From Candidatus Omnitrophota bacterium (GTDB taxonomy: Bacteria; Omnitrophota; Gorgyraeia; 2-01-FULL-45-10), in the NCBI GenBank assembly GCA_003140915.1, contig PLLI01000080.1, forward strand, positions 1-20,574: a DNA stretch of 20,574 bases, read 5' to 3'. Positions within the stretch are counted from its first letter, which is position 1. Each line of letters opens with the position of its first letter. Below are positions 1-7,706 of the stretch, in pieces. The position numbers and the translations under genes are program-made. A model generated the notes under the pieces. The model ran no database searches and was not told the DNA's origin. It saw only the letters and a list, made by a program, of their open reading frames with translations.

Positions 1-23
1 CTATCCAATTGAGCTACAGGCGC
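1..23 (-). tRNA. 5' part of a tRNA gene, probably tRNA-Arg (cut by window edge)
   Basis: Read on the minus strand the first 23 bases give GCGCCTG, then TA, then GCTC, then AATTGGATA and G. This is the normal tRNA order: a 7-base acceptor strand, T8 and A9, the D-stem GCTC and a D-loop containing GG. The rest of the gene, including the anticodon, lies outside the window. The acceptor and D-arm resemble bacterial tRNA-Arg(UCU)-type genes, but identity cannot be proven without the anticodon. I found no convincing promoter just upstream. Confidence 0.85.
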
Positions 24-76
24 GTTGTAAAAATCTCATTTCAGCGCGGATGCAAACCTTATTCGATTTTTACTCC

Positions 77-105
77 TTAGAAGGAAACCTAAGGTTTCCT
101 TCTAA
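77..105. terminator. Perfect inverted repeat, possible terminator or intergenic hairpin
   Basis: Arms 77-90 and 92-105 are perfectly complementary (14 bp, centre at 91), beginning TTAGAAGG and ending CCTTCTAA. It lies 3' of the small membrane-protein gene and upstream of the tRNA gene. No T-run follows it in either direction, so a role as a classical intrinsic terminator is uncertain. Confidence 0.45.
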
Positions 106-106
106 C

Positions 107-134
107 GTCCCGCCTTCGGCGGGACTGTTTTCCT
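107..134 (+). terminator. GC-rich hairpin followed by T-rich run
   Basis: GTCCCGCC (107-114), loop TTC, GGCGGGAC (118-125) form a perfect 8-bp stem, followed on the plus strand by TGTTTTCC. This resembles an intrinsic terminator for plus-strand transcription. The neighbouring genes are on the minus strand, where no T-run follows, so it may instead act as a hairpin that ends or stabilises the mRNA of the gene at 198-665. Confidence 0.4.
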
Positions 135-197
135 TCCTCTGACGTTAACACCAAAAGCAAAAAAGCGTTGATCAGATTTGGGCGTCATAAATAAAAT

Positions 198-665
198 CTA
201 TTTGAAGAAGATCTTTTCGAATCCCCAGCATACACCGCCATAGAAACACGACCATGCCCAGGCGCAGAGAATAGCACATAGGGCCGCGTATAAATATACC
301 CTTTTGCCTTGAATGCCGATCATGACCATCAGGATAGAGGCAAGTATCGGGCCTAAAAATATCGTTGTAGTCAATATCATAAAAAACTCCCCGCCGGCAA
401 CGGCAGCCCGCGCCCTCCCGGAGAGTTCGGCCTGTTTTTTCGAAATCCAGTTCCTGACCCGGGCGCTGGTATTGGTCTTTGCCGAAAGATATATGGCGAG
501 CCATGACAGAGGTATTGTAAAGGCCACCCTTATCAGGGTCGCCTTTATTACTCCGAAAAGTTTAGTGGTAGCGAGCAGCGACCCTTCCGTAAAGGCGAGC
601 CCTAATACGGTCAATAAGATGCCCGCAAACCAGTATAATTTTTTATTTTTATCCATGCCCGCCAT
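198..665 (-). CDS. Small four-helix membrane protein of unknown function
   Basis: I do not recognise this 155-residue protein. Hydrophobic stretches at about residues 11-27, 43-61, 92-117 and 122-147 suggest four membrane helices. A basic linker (RVRNWISKKQ, about 70-79) lies between helices 2 and 3, which would place that loop in the cytoplasm. It is the last gene of the signalling operon and starts 7 bases after the stop of the REC-PAS kinase gene, so it is probably co-transcribed with it. Two starts are possible: ATG at 665, used here, with GGAAAGG about 12 bases upstream inside the previous gene, or ATG at 656 with GGCGGG just before it. Neither has a well-spaced Shine-Dalgarno. It could be a transporter-like or accessory membrane protein, but there is no direct evidence for either. 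Confidence 0.7.
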   Translation of the reverse strand: MAGMDKNKKLYWFAGILLTVLGLAFTEGSLLATTKLFGVIKATLIRVAFTIPLSWLAIYLSAKTNTSARVRNWISKKQAELSGRARAAVAGGEFFMILTTTIFLGPILASILMVMIGIQGKRVYLYAALCAILCAWAWSCFYGGVCWGFEKIFFK

Positions 666-672
666 TTCTTGT

Positions 673-2202
673 TTACGCCTTTCCCAGATGCCTCCTCGGT
701 AAAGTTATTGCAACGGTCGTCCCCCCATCCTGCTCACTCTCGATACCTATCGCGCCGCCGTGCATATCCACTATCTGCTTGCATACTGTAAGGCCAAGGC
801 CCGTTCCTCTGGTCTTGGTGGTAAAGAATGGTTCAAATAACCTCTCTATATCATTCTTGCTCATCCCCGTGCCATTGTCCTTGAAAGCAAATTTAACAGA
901 CTCTTTGTCGCAAGTTGCCGTTATCTCGATCCTGCCCTTCGAATCCGGAACGGCGTCGTGCGCGTTGTTAATTATATTGCAAAACACTTCCTTGATCTGC
1001 GTGGGATCCGCTTTGAGAGAAACGTTTTTTATCGGATTGAAACTTTTTTTGACCAACACCTTTTTCTTGAACTGCTTTTTCGATACCTCGACGCACTCCG
1101 TGAGGACATCGTATATTTTTATATCTTCATAATTCGGAGATTTCAGCCGCGTATAAAACAACAGGTTATTTATGATATCGTCGGACTCCAATATCTTCCG
1201 CTCTATATTGCCGAGGTGCTTCTCGAGAGCAGGGTTATTCGCTTTTCTCCTGATATTGGCCACTGCCATGTTCATGGCTGCCAGAGGATTGCGCAGCTCG
1301 TGAGCGACTGTCGCGGCCAGAGTGCCTATATCCGACAGGCGCTTCGAGCGTTCCAGTTTCATCTGGGTCTTAAATAATTCATCCGTTCTTTTCCAGACGA
1401 GTTTTTCAAAAGTATCCTTATCCCGCACCAAAACTTCCTCGGCTTCCTTGCGGGCTGTGATATCGCGGGAAATTCCCAATACCGCTCCGACATCGCCGTC
1501 CCTGCGCAAGGGCGTCAGCCAGGTTCCCAGCCACATAGTTCTGCCGGATACCGTCATCGAATTCTCGTAATAATTCGCTTTACCGGTCTTGAAAACCCGT
1601 TCTAAACTATCTTCTTGCCCGGCGGCAATTTCCTGAGAAAAGAATTTCGCACGATCCTGACCTATGATCTTTCGCGGTTCAAAGCCCAGATAAGCTGCCC
1701 CGTAACTATTTACATACTCAATGCGGTCATTGCGACCGATAATATATATCATATCATGCGCCGCTTCGGCTAATCCGCGATATCGCTCTTCACTTTCTCT
1801 CAATGCCCCTTCATTCTTCTTGCGTTCGATGGCATACCGCATACTACGGACAAGCAGATTGCAGTTTATCTGGCCCTTGATTAGGTAGTCGGCCGCCTGT
1901 TTCTGAACGGCCTCCATGCCTACAGCTTCATCATTAAGCCCTGTTAATACTATTATCGGTATGTCCGGTCTTGCCGCGGCGATCTTTTCCAACCCTTCTA
2001 ACCCGCGGCTATCCGGCAGGTTGAGGTCCAGCAATACAACGTCTACGCTTTCTTTGGAAAGCATCCCCAGAGCCCGCTCAAGCCGCTCGGCATTAAGCAT
2101 CCTAAAACTGGCATCGGCGCATTCTTTCAGCATCTCCGATACCAGCCTCACATCACCGGGATTATCTTCGACCATTAAAATATTCATATAACTCTTTTTC
2201 AT
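673..2202 (-). CDS. Sensor histidine kinase with N-terminal receiver: REC-PAS-HisKA-HATPase
   Basis: A cytoplasmic two-component kinase of 509 residues with no membrane segment. Residues 7-122 form a receiver domain with acidic pocket E12/D13, phospho-acceptor D59 in VVLLDLNLPDS, T87 and K109. A PAS domain follows (about 133-255). The HisKA domain has H301 in AHELRNPL, and the ATPase domain has the N-box around N412-N413, DNGTG (442-446) and GTGLG (466-470). All key residues are present, so it should be active, with its kinase tuned by phosphorylation of its own receiver. The kinase core resembles the NtrB/ZraS style. It lies 12 bases downstream of a single-domain response regulator in the same operon. 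No DNA-binding regulator is nearby. A second possible start is Met6 (2187), with AAAGAG upstream. Confidence 0.93.
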   Translation of the reverse strand: MKKSYMNILMVEDNPGDVRLVSEMLKECADASFRMLNAERLERALGMLSKESVDVVLLDLNLPDSRGLEGLEKIAAARPDIPIIVLTGLNDEAVGMEAVQKQAADYLIKGQINCNLLVRSMRYAIERKKNEGALRESEERYRGLAEAAHDMIYIIGRNDRIEYVNSYGAAYLGFEPRKIIGQDRAKFFSQEIAAGQEDSLERVFKTGKANYYENSMTVSGRTMWLGTWLTPLRRDGDVGAVLGISRDITARKEAEEVLVRDKDTFEKLVWKRTDELFKTQMKLERSKRLSDIGTLAATVAHELRNPLAAMNMAVANIRRKANNPALEKHLGNIERKILESDDIINNLLFYTRLKSPNYEDIKIYDVLTECVEVSKKQFKKKVLVKKSFNPIKNVSLKADPTQIKEVFCNIINNAHDAVPDSKGRIEITATCDKESVKFAFKDNGTGMSKNDIERLFEPFFTTKTRGTGLGLTVCKQIVDMHGGAIGIESEQDGGTTVAITLPRRHLGKA

Positions 2203-2203
2203 G

Positions 2204-2223
2204 GACAGGCCTGATCACCTGTC
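2204..2223. promoter_or_regulatory. Inverted repeat at the junction of two signalling genes
   Basis: Arms GACAGG (2204-2209) and CCTGTC (2218-2223) surround an 8-base centre that contains TGATCA. On the mRNA this hairpin covers the stop of the response-regulator gene and the bases directly before the ATG at 2202, where a ribosome would bind. It could dampen or couple translation of the kinase. It is short and may be chance. Confidence 0.25.
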
Positions 2224-2667
2224 ATTAGGCGGCAATTTAACTATGGTAAGCCAAAATTCCTGGATTGCCTTAGCTATGTTAAGGAACTGGGCGAGGTCTA
2301 CAGGCTTGGTGATGTAACAGTTCGCGTGCAGCTTGTACATTTTTAATACATCTTCGTCCGCCTTGGAGACCGTTAAGACCACCACCGGTATGGTCTTTAA
2401 ATCTTCGTCGTTCTTTATCTCTTTGAGCACCTCACGGCCGTCTTTCTTTGGCAGGTTAAGGTCCAGCAGGATGAGGTCCGGCCTGACCGCCTTTGCGTAC
2501 TTGCCTTTCCTGCAAAGGAAATCGACAGCCTCTACACCGTCGGTAACAACATTTAAATTATTGTATACCTTCCCCTCTTTCAGGGCTTCCCTGGTCAAGC
2601 GCACATCTGCGGGATTATCTTCTACAAGCAATATCTCTATAGGTTGAAGACGATTTCCATTATTCAT
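2215..2667 (-). CDS. Single-domain response regulator (CheY/Rcp1-like)
   Basis: This 150-residue protein is a receiver domain with no output domain. The acidic pair E16/D17 (LLVEDNPAD), phospho-acceptor D69 (LILLDLNLP), T99 (VVVLT) and K121 followed by Pro (ITKP) are all present. The pattern VEDNPADV...[11 protein letters not shown] is typical of the Rcp1 group, which takes phosphate from phytochrome-like kinases with the HDLQEPLR box seen in the kinase encoded immediately upstream. Its ATG overlaps the end of that kinase gene by 8 bases, and a good Shine-Dalgarno (AAAGGAGAGG) lies inside the kinase's last codons. Translational coupling and a cognate pair are therefore likely. The phosphate may pass onward to the REC-PAS kinase encoded downstream or act on an unseen protein partner. 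Confidence 0.93.
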   Translation of the reverse strand: MNNGNRLQPIEILLVEDNPADVRLTREALKEGKVYNNLNVVTDGVEAVDFLCRKGKYAKAVRPDLILLDLNLPKKDGREVLKEIKNDEDLKTIPVVVLTVSKADEDVLKMYKLHANCYITKPVDLAQFLNIAKAIQEFWLTIVKLPPNDR

Positions 2668-4189
2668 TTTTAGCCTCTCCTTTCATGGGAACAGTAAAAT
2701 AGAACGTAGAACCTTTGCCTTGCTCGGACTCAAACCATATGTTACCCCCTTGCGTTTCAACTATCTTTTTGCATATCGAAAGCCCTATGCCCGTCCCCGG
2801 ATATTTATCCCTTCCGTGAAGACGCTGAAATATCAAAAAGACGCGTTCTTGATATTGCGGCTCTATGCCTATCCCGTTATCTTTTATAGAGAAGAGCCAC
2901 CTGTCGCTGCCCTTGGCCGCGCCGACATGAACACGCGGCGCTTCCGGGCCGTGGAATTTTATCGCGTTACCTACAAGATTCTGAAAAAGCTGGATGAAAT
3001 TACTTTCATTTCCCATCAATACGGGTAATTTATCCTGCGTAATAAGAGCGCCTGTGCTTTTAGCCATATCGTCCATACTGCCAACCACCCTGTTAAGGAT
3101 GGCATTACAATCTATCTCTTCAAGGGGCTTATCAGACCGGCCTATGCGGGAATACGCCAGAAGGTCGTTTATCAGCTTCTGCATGCGCTTGGCGCCGTCA
3201 ACGATATAGCTTATAAATTCATCAGCGTCCGTATCCAGTTTAGATTTATACCGCCGCTCTAAAAGCTCCGAATAACTCGCCATCATCCGGAGCGGCTCCT
3301 GGAGGTCGTGAGAGGCAACATACGCGAACTGTTCCAGATTTTCATTGGACAGCGTAAGTTCCCTGTTCGTGGCTTCAAGGTCGGATGTACGCTGTTTCAC
3401 CACGAGTTCAAGGTGGTCGTGATAATGCTTTAGTTCGGCCTCGGCCTGCTTCAGTAAGGTCACGTCGCGCGCCGCGGCGAAGATGCCCATGACATTGCCG
3501 CGGGTATCTTTATAGACACTGGCATTATAGAGGACCTCGGTCAACTTGCCGTCTTTGTGGCGTATAGTCAAAGGATAGTCGGTGATAAAACCTTTCTCAA
3601 AGACCTGCCGGTAACCCTGGCGCGCTTTTTCCGGTTCTGTGAAATAGTATGTGAAATCTGTACCTATAAGTTCTTGCCTGGTCCTCCCTGTCGCCTTGAT
3701 AGTGGCTTCGTTAACGTCTGTGACCTTACCATCGGCTGAGATGGTAACTAATGGGTCGAGAGAGGCTTCGAGAAGGCTGCGGTTGTAGTTATTGGCCAGA
3801 CGCATTGCCTCTATGGACTTTTCCCGGACTCGACGGTAATACTTAATCATGGCACTCAGCAAGATGCCTGTGCCGGCGAAAATACCCATTGCTACGGCGT
3901 CATTCGTCTTGAATGCACCAAAACTCCCGACCGGTTCGATGGACCAATAATCGGCTGCCATAGCCGACAAGAGGGTGGCCACTATTCCCGGCCCGCCGCC
4001 AGCGACCGTGGCTACCAGGGCTACAGCCGGATAGAACGTGACGAAGAGCGGCATAGGGCCAAAGGCCTTCTCCAGCCATAATCGCATACCCGTGGCCAAG
4101 GCAACTACCACCACCGCGAATGCATATAGGGCTACGGTTCTAGGCCATTTCTTGCCGTTGCCCATGGCGATCTTCGCTTTAATTTTCAT
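2660..4189 (-). CDS. Membrane sensor histidine kinase: DUF4118-PAS-HisKA-HATPase
   Basis: Inner-membrane kinase of 509 residues, first gene of its operon. Hydrophobic segments at about 17-37, 47-64, 66-82 and 97-115 with [17 protein letters not shown] match the four-helix DUF4118 domain also found in KdpD, but the KdpD N-terminal domains are absent. A PAS domain follows (about 133-247), then a coiled coil (about 248-288) and the HisKA box [12 protein letters not shown] with H294. The ATPase domain has N404/N408, DNGIG (437-441) and GTGIGL (465-470). The phytochrome-type H-box fits its neighbour, a single-domain regulator. No Shine-Dalgarno precedes the ATG, and a TATAAT box lies only 8 bases upstream, suggesting a leaderless mRNA. 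The sensed signal is unknown, and no haem- or flavin-binding signature is evident in the PAS domain. Confidence 0.93.
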   Translation of the reverse strand: MKIKAKIAMGNGKKWPRTVALYAFAVVVVALATGMRLWLEKAFGPMPLFVTFYPAVALVATVAGGGPGIVATLLSAMAADYWSIEPVGSFGAFKTNDAVAMGIFAGTGILLSAMIKYYRRVREKSIEAMRLANNYNRSLLEASLDPLVTISADGKVTDVNEATIKATGRTRQELIGTDFTYYFTEPEKARQGYRQVFEKGFITDYPLTIRHKDGKLTEVLYNASVYKDTRGNVMGIFAAARDVTLLKQAEAELKHYHDHLELVVKQRTSDLEATNRELTLSNENLEQFAYVASHDLQEPLRMMASYSELLERRYKSKLDTDADEFISYIVDGAKRMQKLINDLLAYSRIGRSDKPLEEIDCNAILNRVVGSMDDMAKSTGALITQDKLPVLMGNESNFIQLFQNLVGNAIKFHGPEAPRVHVGAAKGSDRWLFSIKDNGIGIEPQYQERVFLIFQRLHGRDKYPGTGIGLSICKKIVETQGGNIWFESEQGKGSTFYFTVPMKGEAKNE

Positions 4190-4197
4190 AGCAATAA

Positions 4198-4206
4198 ATT
4201 ATACCA
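4198..4206 (-). promoter_or_regulatory. Extended -10 promoter for the two-component operon
   Basis: On the minus strand TGGTATAAT is a perfect -10 hexamer with the TGn extension. It ends 8 bases before the ATG of the kinase gene, so transcription would begin at or next to the start codon. No good -35 is seen at 17 bases (TACAAT or TTACAA only), which is usual for extended -10 promoters. Confidence 0.55.
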
Positions 4207-4238
4207 AATATGAGGAAGAGATTGTAATAATTTTTTAG

Positions 4239-4267
4239 TTAACAAACAGGCTCTTTTTTAGTAAAAT
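4239..4267 (+). promoter_or_regulatory. Sigma-70-type promoter for the amino acid permease
   Basis: TTAACA (4239-4244), a 17-base spacer and TAAAAT (4262-4267) match 5/6 of the consensus at each box. The predicted start near 4274 leaves a leader of about 7 bases before the ATG at 4281, with no Shine-Dalgarno. It is divergent from the kinase operon promoter, and the two -10 boxes are about 60 bases apart. Confidence 0.5.
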
Positions 4268-4280
4268 AGTCGCTGACAAA

Positions 4281-5843
4281 ATGAAGCGATTTACACGCAA
4301 ACTATTCAAGCTTAAGGACCTGAATTCTATACTGGCGGAGAGCCACGTCCCAGACCACAGGTTAAAGAAGGTCCTCGGCCCTTTTGAGCTCATTTTGCTC
4401 GGGGTCGGCGTCATCATCGGCGCCGGCATCTTTGCCACGGTCGGAACGGCAGCGGCAGGCGATGCCCTGCGGCCGGGAGCCGGGCCTGCACTCATACTTT
4501 CATTCGGCATCACCGCGCTGGCGTGTTGCTTCGCCGCGCTCTGCTACGCGGAGTTCGCTTCGCTCGTGCCGATCTCCGGCAGCGCTTATACTTATTCTTA
4601 CGCGACGTTCGGGGAACTGGTCGCGTGGATCATCGGCTGGGACCTGATGCTCGAATATTGTGTAGGAAGCATCGCGGTCGCGATCAGCTGGTCGGGTTAT
4701 TTCACGGCGCTTTTGCGCGGTTTCGGGATAAGCCTGCCGGCCTGGTCCATTATCGACTATCGCTCGGCAATGCATGGTTGTGCAAAAGCCGCTCTTGCCA
4801 TTAATAGCGGCGTATCATTTGATAAACTCCAGCCCGTATTACAGAGGGCCTGGGAAGCGGTGCACGGCGCGCCGCATATTTTCGGATTGCCCTTGATATG
4901 CAATGTCCCTGCCTGCCTTATAGTATTACTTTTAACCTACATACTCGTGCTCGGTATAAAGCAAAGTTCCCGCTTCAATATCGTGATGGTTACCATAAAA
5001 CTTTTAGTGCTCGGATTTTTCGTAACGCTGGGTTCTTTCTACGTGAAACCGCAGAATTGGGTGCCGTTCGCGCCTAACGGGTTCGCCGGCATAAAAGCAG
5101 GCGCCGCCATCGTCTTTTTCGCGTATATAGGTTTTGATTGTGTCTCTACACTCGCGGAAGAGACTCGTAACCCCAGGAGAGACATGCCCATCGGCATCAT
5201 AGGCTCCCTTATTATCTGCACTATCATCTACGTGCTCGTCGCGGCGGTCTTCACCGGCATCGTCCCCTTCTCACTCTTAAAGACTGCTTTCGCTCATGAA
5301 AAGGCGGAGCCCCTGACGCTGGCCATGCAGCATATCAACCTCGGCTGGGCCGCCGTCATCGTCGCTTTCGGATCTATCGTGGCCCACATCGCCGTCCTCC
5401 TCGTCCTCATCCTCGGGCAGTCGAGGATATTCTTCTCCATGGCGCGCGACGGACTCCTCCCGACGGTATTCGCCAGCGTCCACAAAAAATTCAAGACGCC
5501 TTACGTCACGACGATCGTCGTCGGCGTGGTCATCGCTTCGATCGCCGCCTTCACGAATATAGATGAGATGGTCGACCTGACGAACATCGGTACGCTCTTC
5601 GCGTTCGTCCTGGTATGCTTCGGAATTATTATCCTGCGCGTCGAGGAACCCTCCAGGCATCGTCCTTTCAAGGTTCCGTTCAGCCCTGTCATACCGCTCC
5701 TGGGCGTGGCGTCATGCGTATTCCTCATGACGGGGCTGCCGGGGATCACGTGGGTGAGATTCGTCGTGTGGCTCTTCCTGGGCCTTATCGTCTATTTCTC
5801 ATACGGCATCCACAACAGCCTGCTTCATAAAAAGGGTTTCTAA
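4281..5843 (+). CDS. APC-superfamily amino acid permease (cationic-transporter-like)
   Basis: An inner-membrane secondary transporter of 520 residues, probably importing amino acids with H+ or by exchange. The first helix carries the family signature LGVGVIIGAGIFATVG (about 40-55). An FAYIGFDCVSTLAEETRNPRRDMPIG stretch (start quoted only as FAYIGFD, about 285) matches the conserved helix-6 region and following loop of APC/CAT permeases. About 12 hydrophobic segments fit the family length. A hydrophilic loop of about 60 residues (roughly 155-205) between helices is longer than in small bacterial members and resembles CAT/YfnA-type proteins. It is the only gene of its unit. Its 3' end is 4 bases from the stop of the oppositely oriented channel gene. 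Substrate cannot be read from sequence. Its coding looks richer in C and G than its neighbours, particularly at 5200-5600, but I did not compute this. Confidence 0.93.
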   Translation: MKRFTRKLFKLKDLNSILAESHVPDHRLKKVLGPFELILLGVGVIIGAGIFATVGTAAAGDALRPGAGPALILSFGITALACCFAALCYAEFASLVPISGSAYTYSYATFGELVAWIIGWDLMLEYCVGSIAVAISWSGYFTALLRGFGISLPAWSIIDYRSAMHGCAKAALAINSGVSFDKLQPVLQRAWEAVHGAPHIFGLPLICNVPACLIVLLLTYILVLGIKQSSRFNIVMVTIKLLVLGFFVTLGSFYVKPQNWVPFAPNGFAGIKAGAAIVFFAYIGFDCVSTLAEETRNPRRDMPIGIIGSLIICTIIYVLVAAVFTGIVPFSLLKTAFAHEKAEPLTLAMQHINLGWAAVIVAFGSIVAHIAVLLVLILGQSRIFFSMARDGLLPTVFASVHKKFKTPYVTTIVVGVVIASIAAFTNIDEMVDLTNIGTLFAFVLVCFGIIILRVEEPSRHRPFKVPFSPVIPLLGVASCVFLMTGLPGITWVRFVVWLFLGLIVYFSYGIHNSLLHKKGF

Positions 5844-5847
5844 AAGA

Positions 5848-6624
5848 TTAGGTCCTGAGGAACTTCCGTGAAAGGCCGACGATGAATATGGGCACTATGA
5901 ATATGCCGCAGAGGACTTCTATCATCGCCACGACTTTAGTCATACCTATCGGAGTGATATCTCCGTAACCGACGGTCGTAAGCGTTATCACGCTGAAATA
6001 TAGCGCCTGGAAAAAATGCGGCTTAAAAATAACCGCGCCGTTTGTTAAATTTCCCTGCATATAAAAGAAAGCGGACAAAAAGACAAGGACGATCCCGGAA
6101 TAGAACGCCCTGCCTGGCCGCTCTCCGTGCCCCCAGATCAGCGCGGAAAAGGTCAGGGAAAGGCATAAAAAGAACCGCTTCATGATGCCGTACGCCCCTC
6201 TCTCTATCCCCGCCGCGCTTATATTATGGATCTTTTGCGGTGTGACGAGGCTCCTGGTCAAGAATTTTCTGAGGCATTCCCTCGAACGGTAGAAACAGTC
6301 GGAGAAACTGAAAAATTCCATATCCCGTTCGAAATTTATGGCCGCCTGCCTGTAAAGTAAGGACGCATATTCCAGGTCCCCCGACAGCTCCGCCTCTTTC
6401 GCGGCTTCTTCATAAGCCAGGGATGAATTATGGAACATCCTCTCCCCCGATCTTACGGCCCAGCAGCCGGCCGCCGAGGCCAGGCATAGCGCGGCTTCCT
6501 TGTGCGCGCCTTTTTCTTTATAGAGGCATCCCGCTCTTTTGAAGAGCTCATAGGCCTCGCCTATCTTCTCCTGGGAGAGAAATTCGTGCGCCTCTTTTTC
6601 TAATAACCCCGGATTTTTCTGCAT
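5848..6624 (-). CDS. Two-pore-helix-type K+ channel protein with N-terminal helical-repeat domain
   Basis: This 258-residue protein has two parts. Residues 1 to about 145 are amphipathic helices rich in Ala, Glu and Tyr (AYELFKRAGCLYKEKG, ALCLASAAGCW, AYEEAAKEAE, YASLLYRQAA), an alpha-solenoid of TPR/alpha-SNAP style. Residues 149-251 carry hydrophobic segments (about 151-165, 173-190, 231-251), a pore helix and the K+ selectivity filter TTVGYGD (216-222). The filter is complete, so ion conduction is plausible, and the soluble N-terminus would be a cytoplasmic sensing or scaffolding domain. No RCK/TrkA_N gating domain is present. The start has AGGGG about 8 bases upstream, and the gene follows the peptidase-like gene by 13 bases. 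It is the last gene of the envelope operon. The channel assignment is strong; K+ as substrate is inferred from the filter. Confidence 0.9.
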   Translation of the reverse strand: MQKNPGLLEKEAHEFLSQEKIGEAYELFKRAGCLYKEKGAHKEAALCLASAAGCWAVRSGERMFHNSSLAYEEAAKEAELSGDLEYASLLYRQAAINFERDMEFFSFSDCFYRSRECLRKFLTRSLVTPQKIHNISAAGIERGAYGIMKRFFLCLSLTFSALIWGHGERPGRAFYSGIVLVFLSAFFYMQGNLTNGAVIFKPHFFQALYFSVITLTTVGYGDITPIGMTKVVAMIEVLCGIFIVPIFIVGLSRKFLRT

Positions 6625-6637
6625 ACGACTGCCCCTT

Positions 6638-7126
6638 TTAATAATCGTTCCACAGATACTTATCCACGTATTGCGTCAGTATCTCCTGCATCTTTTCAGG
6701 CAGTGGCGTGGAAAAGTGATAATTTATGACAGCATGCGCTATTTCATGAGCCGCAACGCCGTCCGTCGCGTAATCGACCGATATGTGGATCGATTTCGTT
6801 TTATGGTCATAAAAGGCTATCCGCTCGGATTCCAGGATCCCTCTATGCAGAAAGATATTTATCCTGAAATCTTTCGGCTGCATGTCGAGGATCGCTTCGA
6901 CCCTATCGACGAGCCGGTCTATCCTGTTTGACGCGAGGTCTCTGGCCGCGCCGAGATCTATCTTCCGGCCGCCTAGTTTCCATATAAAATCATCGATATC
7001 TTTTTTGTCGGAATAGTAGACCGTCGTATACCTGGTCCTGAATTCGCCGGACGGCCCGGCCATGAGTAAAGGAGTATTATAGAAGAAGGCGCTCAGTAAA
7101 AGGAAACCGCATAAAAGACGCTTCAT
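6638..7126 (-). CDS. Secreted HExxH metallopeptidase-like protein
   Basis: A 162-residue protein with a signal peptide (MKRLLCGFLLLSAFF..., cleavage probably near residue 23, LMA-GPS). The zinc motif AAHEIAHAVI gives H127, E128 and H131. E148 in EKMQEIL, 17 residues on, is a candidate third ligand, the arrangement of gluzincins and of the peptidase MA-like group. The predicted active enzyme would lie in the periplasm. It is short for a protease but includes the segment before HExxH (SIHISVDYATDG) normal for such mini-domains. The ATG overlaps the stop of the HAMP gene as TAATG, so translation is probably coupled. Its substrate may be a product of the same operon; that is inference only. It could also be an inactive zinc-binding relative. 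Confidence 0.82.
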   Translation of the reverse strand: MKRLLCGFLLLSAFFYNTPLLMAGPSGEFRTRYTTVYYSDKKDIDDFIWKLGGRKIDLGAARDLASNRIDRLVDRVEAILDMQPKDFRINIFLHRGILESERIAFYDHKTKSIHISVDYATDGVAAHEIAHAVINYHFSTPLPEKMQEILTQYVDKYLWNDY

Positions 7127-7698
7127 TATTTACTCTTTGAAATTGGACTGACCTTAAAGTAGGCGATCTCATCCTTTATCAAATTAACCTTTGATTTTGC
7201 TTTTGAAACGGCCCGCGAGTCGTCCGGATTAGACAGAAGTTCTTCCGCTTCGGAGAGACTTTTCCCGATCCTGCCCAAACGCGAATCGATGGAGCTTAAG
7301 GCCGAGTTTATCGCTTCCTTGAGCTTCGTCAGCTCGTCCGTCTTTCTGAGGTATATCCTCACCGTCAGATCGCCATCCTCCGCTTCTTTCAAAGTTTTCT
7401 CGAAGTGATATAAAGGTCCCGCTATACGGTGCGAAAGAAGAAGAAATATTATCATGGCGGCAATGCCTATCCCTACGATGGCGATAAGCGCTATCAGGAG
7501 AAGCGATACGAAGAAAAAGTCGGGCGTCTTCTCGATCCTCAGCGTGGAATTGAGATAGCCCGTCGTTATGGTATCGGTGGAGACGTACATGAAGAGGCCC
7601 GCGGTGAGAATGGCCTCTAGAAAGATCAGGATAACGAACTTAGAGAGAAAATTCATCTGGAATTTCTTTTTGATAAAATAGTTCTTCCTCTTATGCAT
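7126..7698 (-). CDS. Membrane protein with HAMP domain and no output domain
   Basis: 190 residues from the chosen start. Two membrane helices (about 19-38 and 59-87) flank a short periplasmic loop of about 20 residues. The RIAGPLYHFEKTLKEAEDGDL stretch (RIAGPL... from about 88) is a typical HAMP domain, and a predicted coiled coil (about 125-165) follows. No kinase, cyclase or chemoreceptor tip is present. Such short HAMP proteins occur in deltaproteobacteria, but their role is unclear. It may relay a periplasmic signal through helix movement to a partner protein. Start choice: a GTG at 7710 overlaps the previous stop (GTGA), but the ATG at 7698 has GAGGG 5-6 bases upstream and is preferred; the longer form would be 194 residues. 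It is joined to the next gene by TAATG. Confidence 0.82.
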   Translation of the reverse strand: MHKRKNYFIKKKFQMNFLSKFVILIFLEAILTAGLFMYVSTDTITTGYLNSTLRIEKTPDFFFVSLLLIALIAIVGIGIAAMIIFLLLSHRIAGPLYHFEKTLKEAEDGDLTVRIYLRKTDELTKLKEAINSALSSIDSRLGRIGKSLSEAEELLSNPDDSRAVSKAKSKVNLIKDEIAYFKVSPISKSK

Positions 7699-7706
7699 AT
7701 TATCCC

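Noticed and set aside
313-702. Plus-strand frame opposite the small membrane protein
   Set aside because: It covers the kinase/membrane-protein junction on the wrong strand and shows no family features; the minus-strand frame has coherent membrane helices.
2660-4189. Reading the DUF4118 kinase as KdpD
   Set aside because: Only the four-helix part is shared. The KdpD N-terminal and Usp domains are absent, no kdpABC or kdpE is near, and a PAS domain is present.
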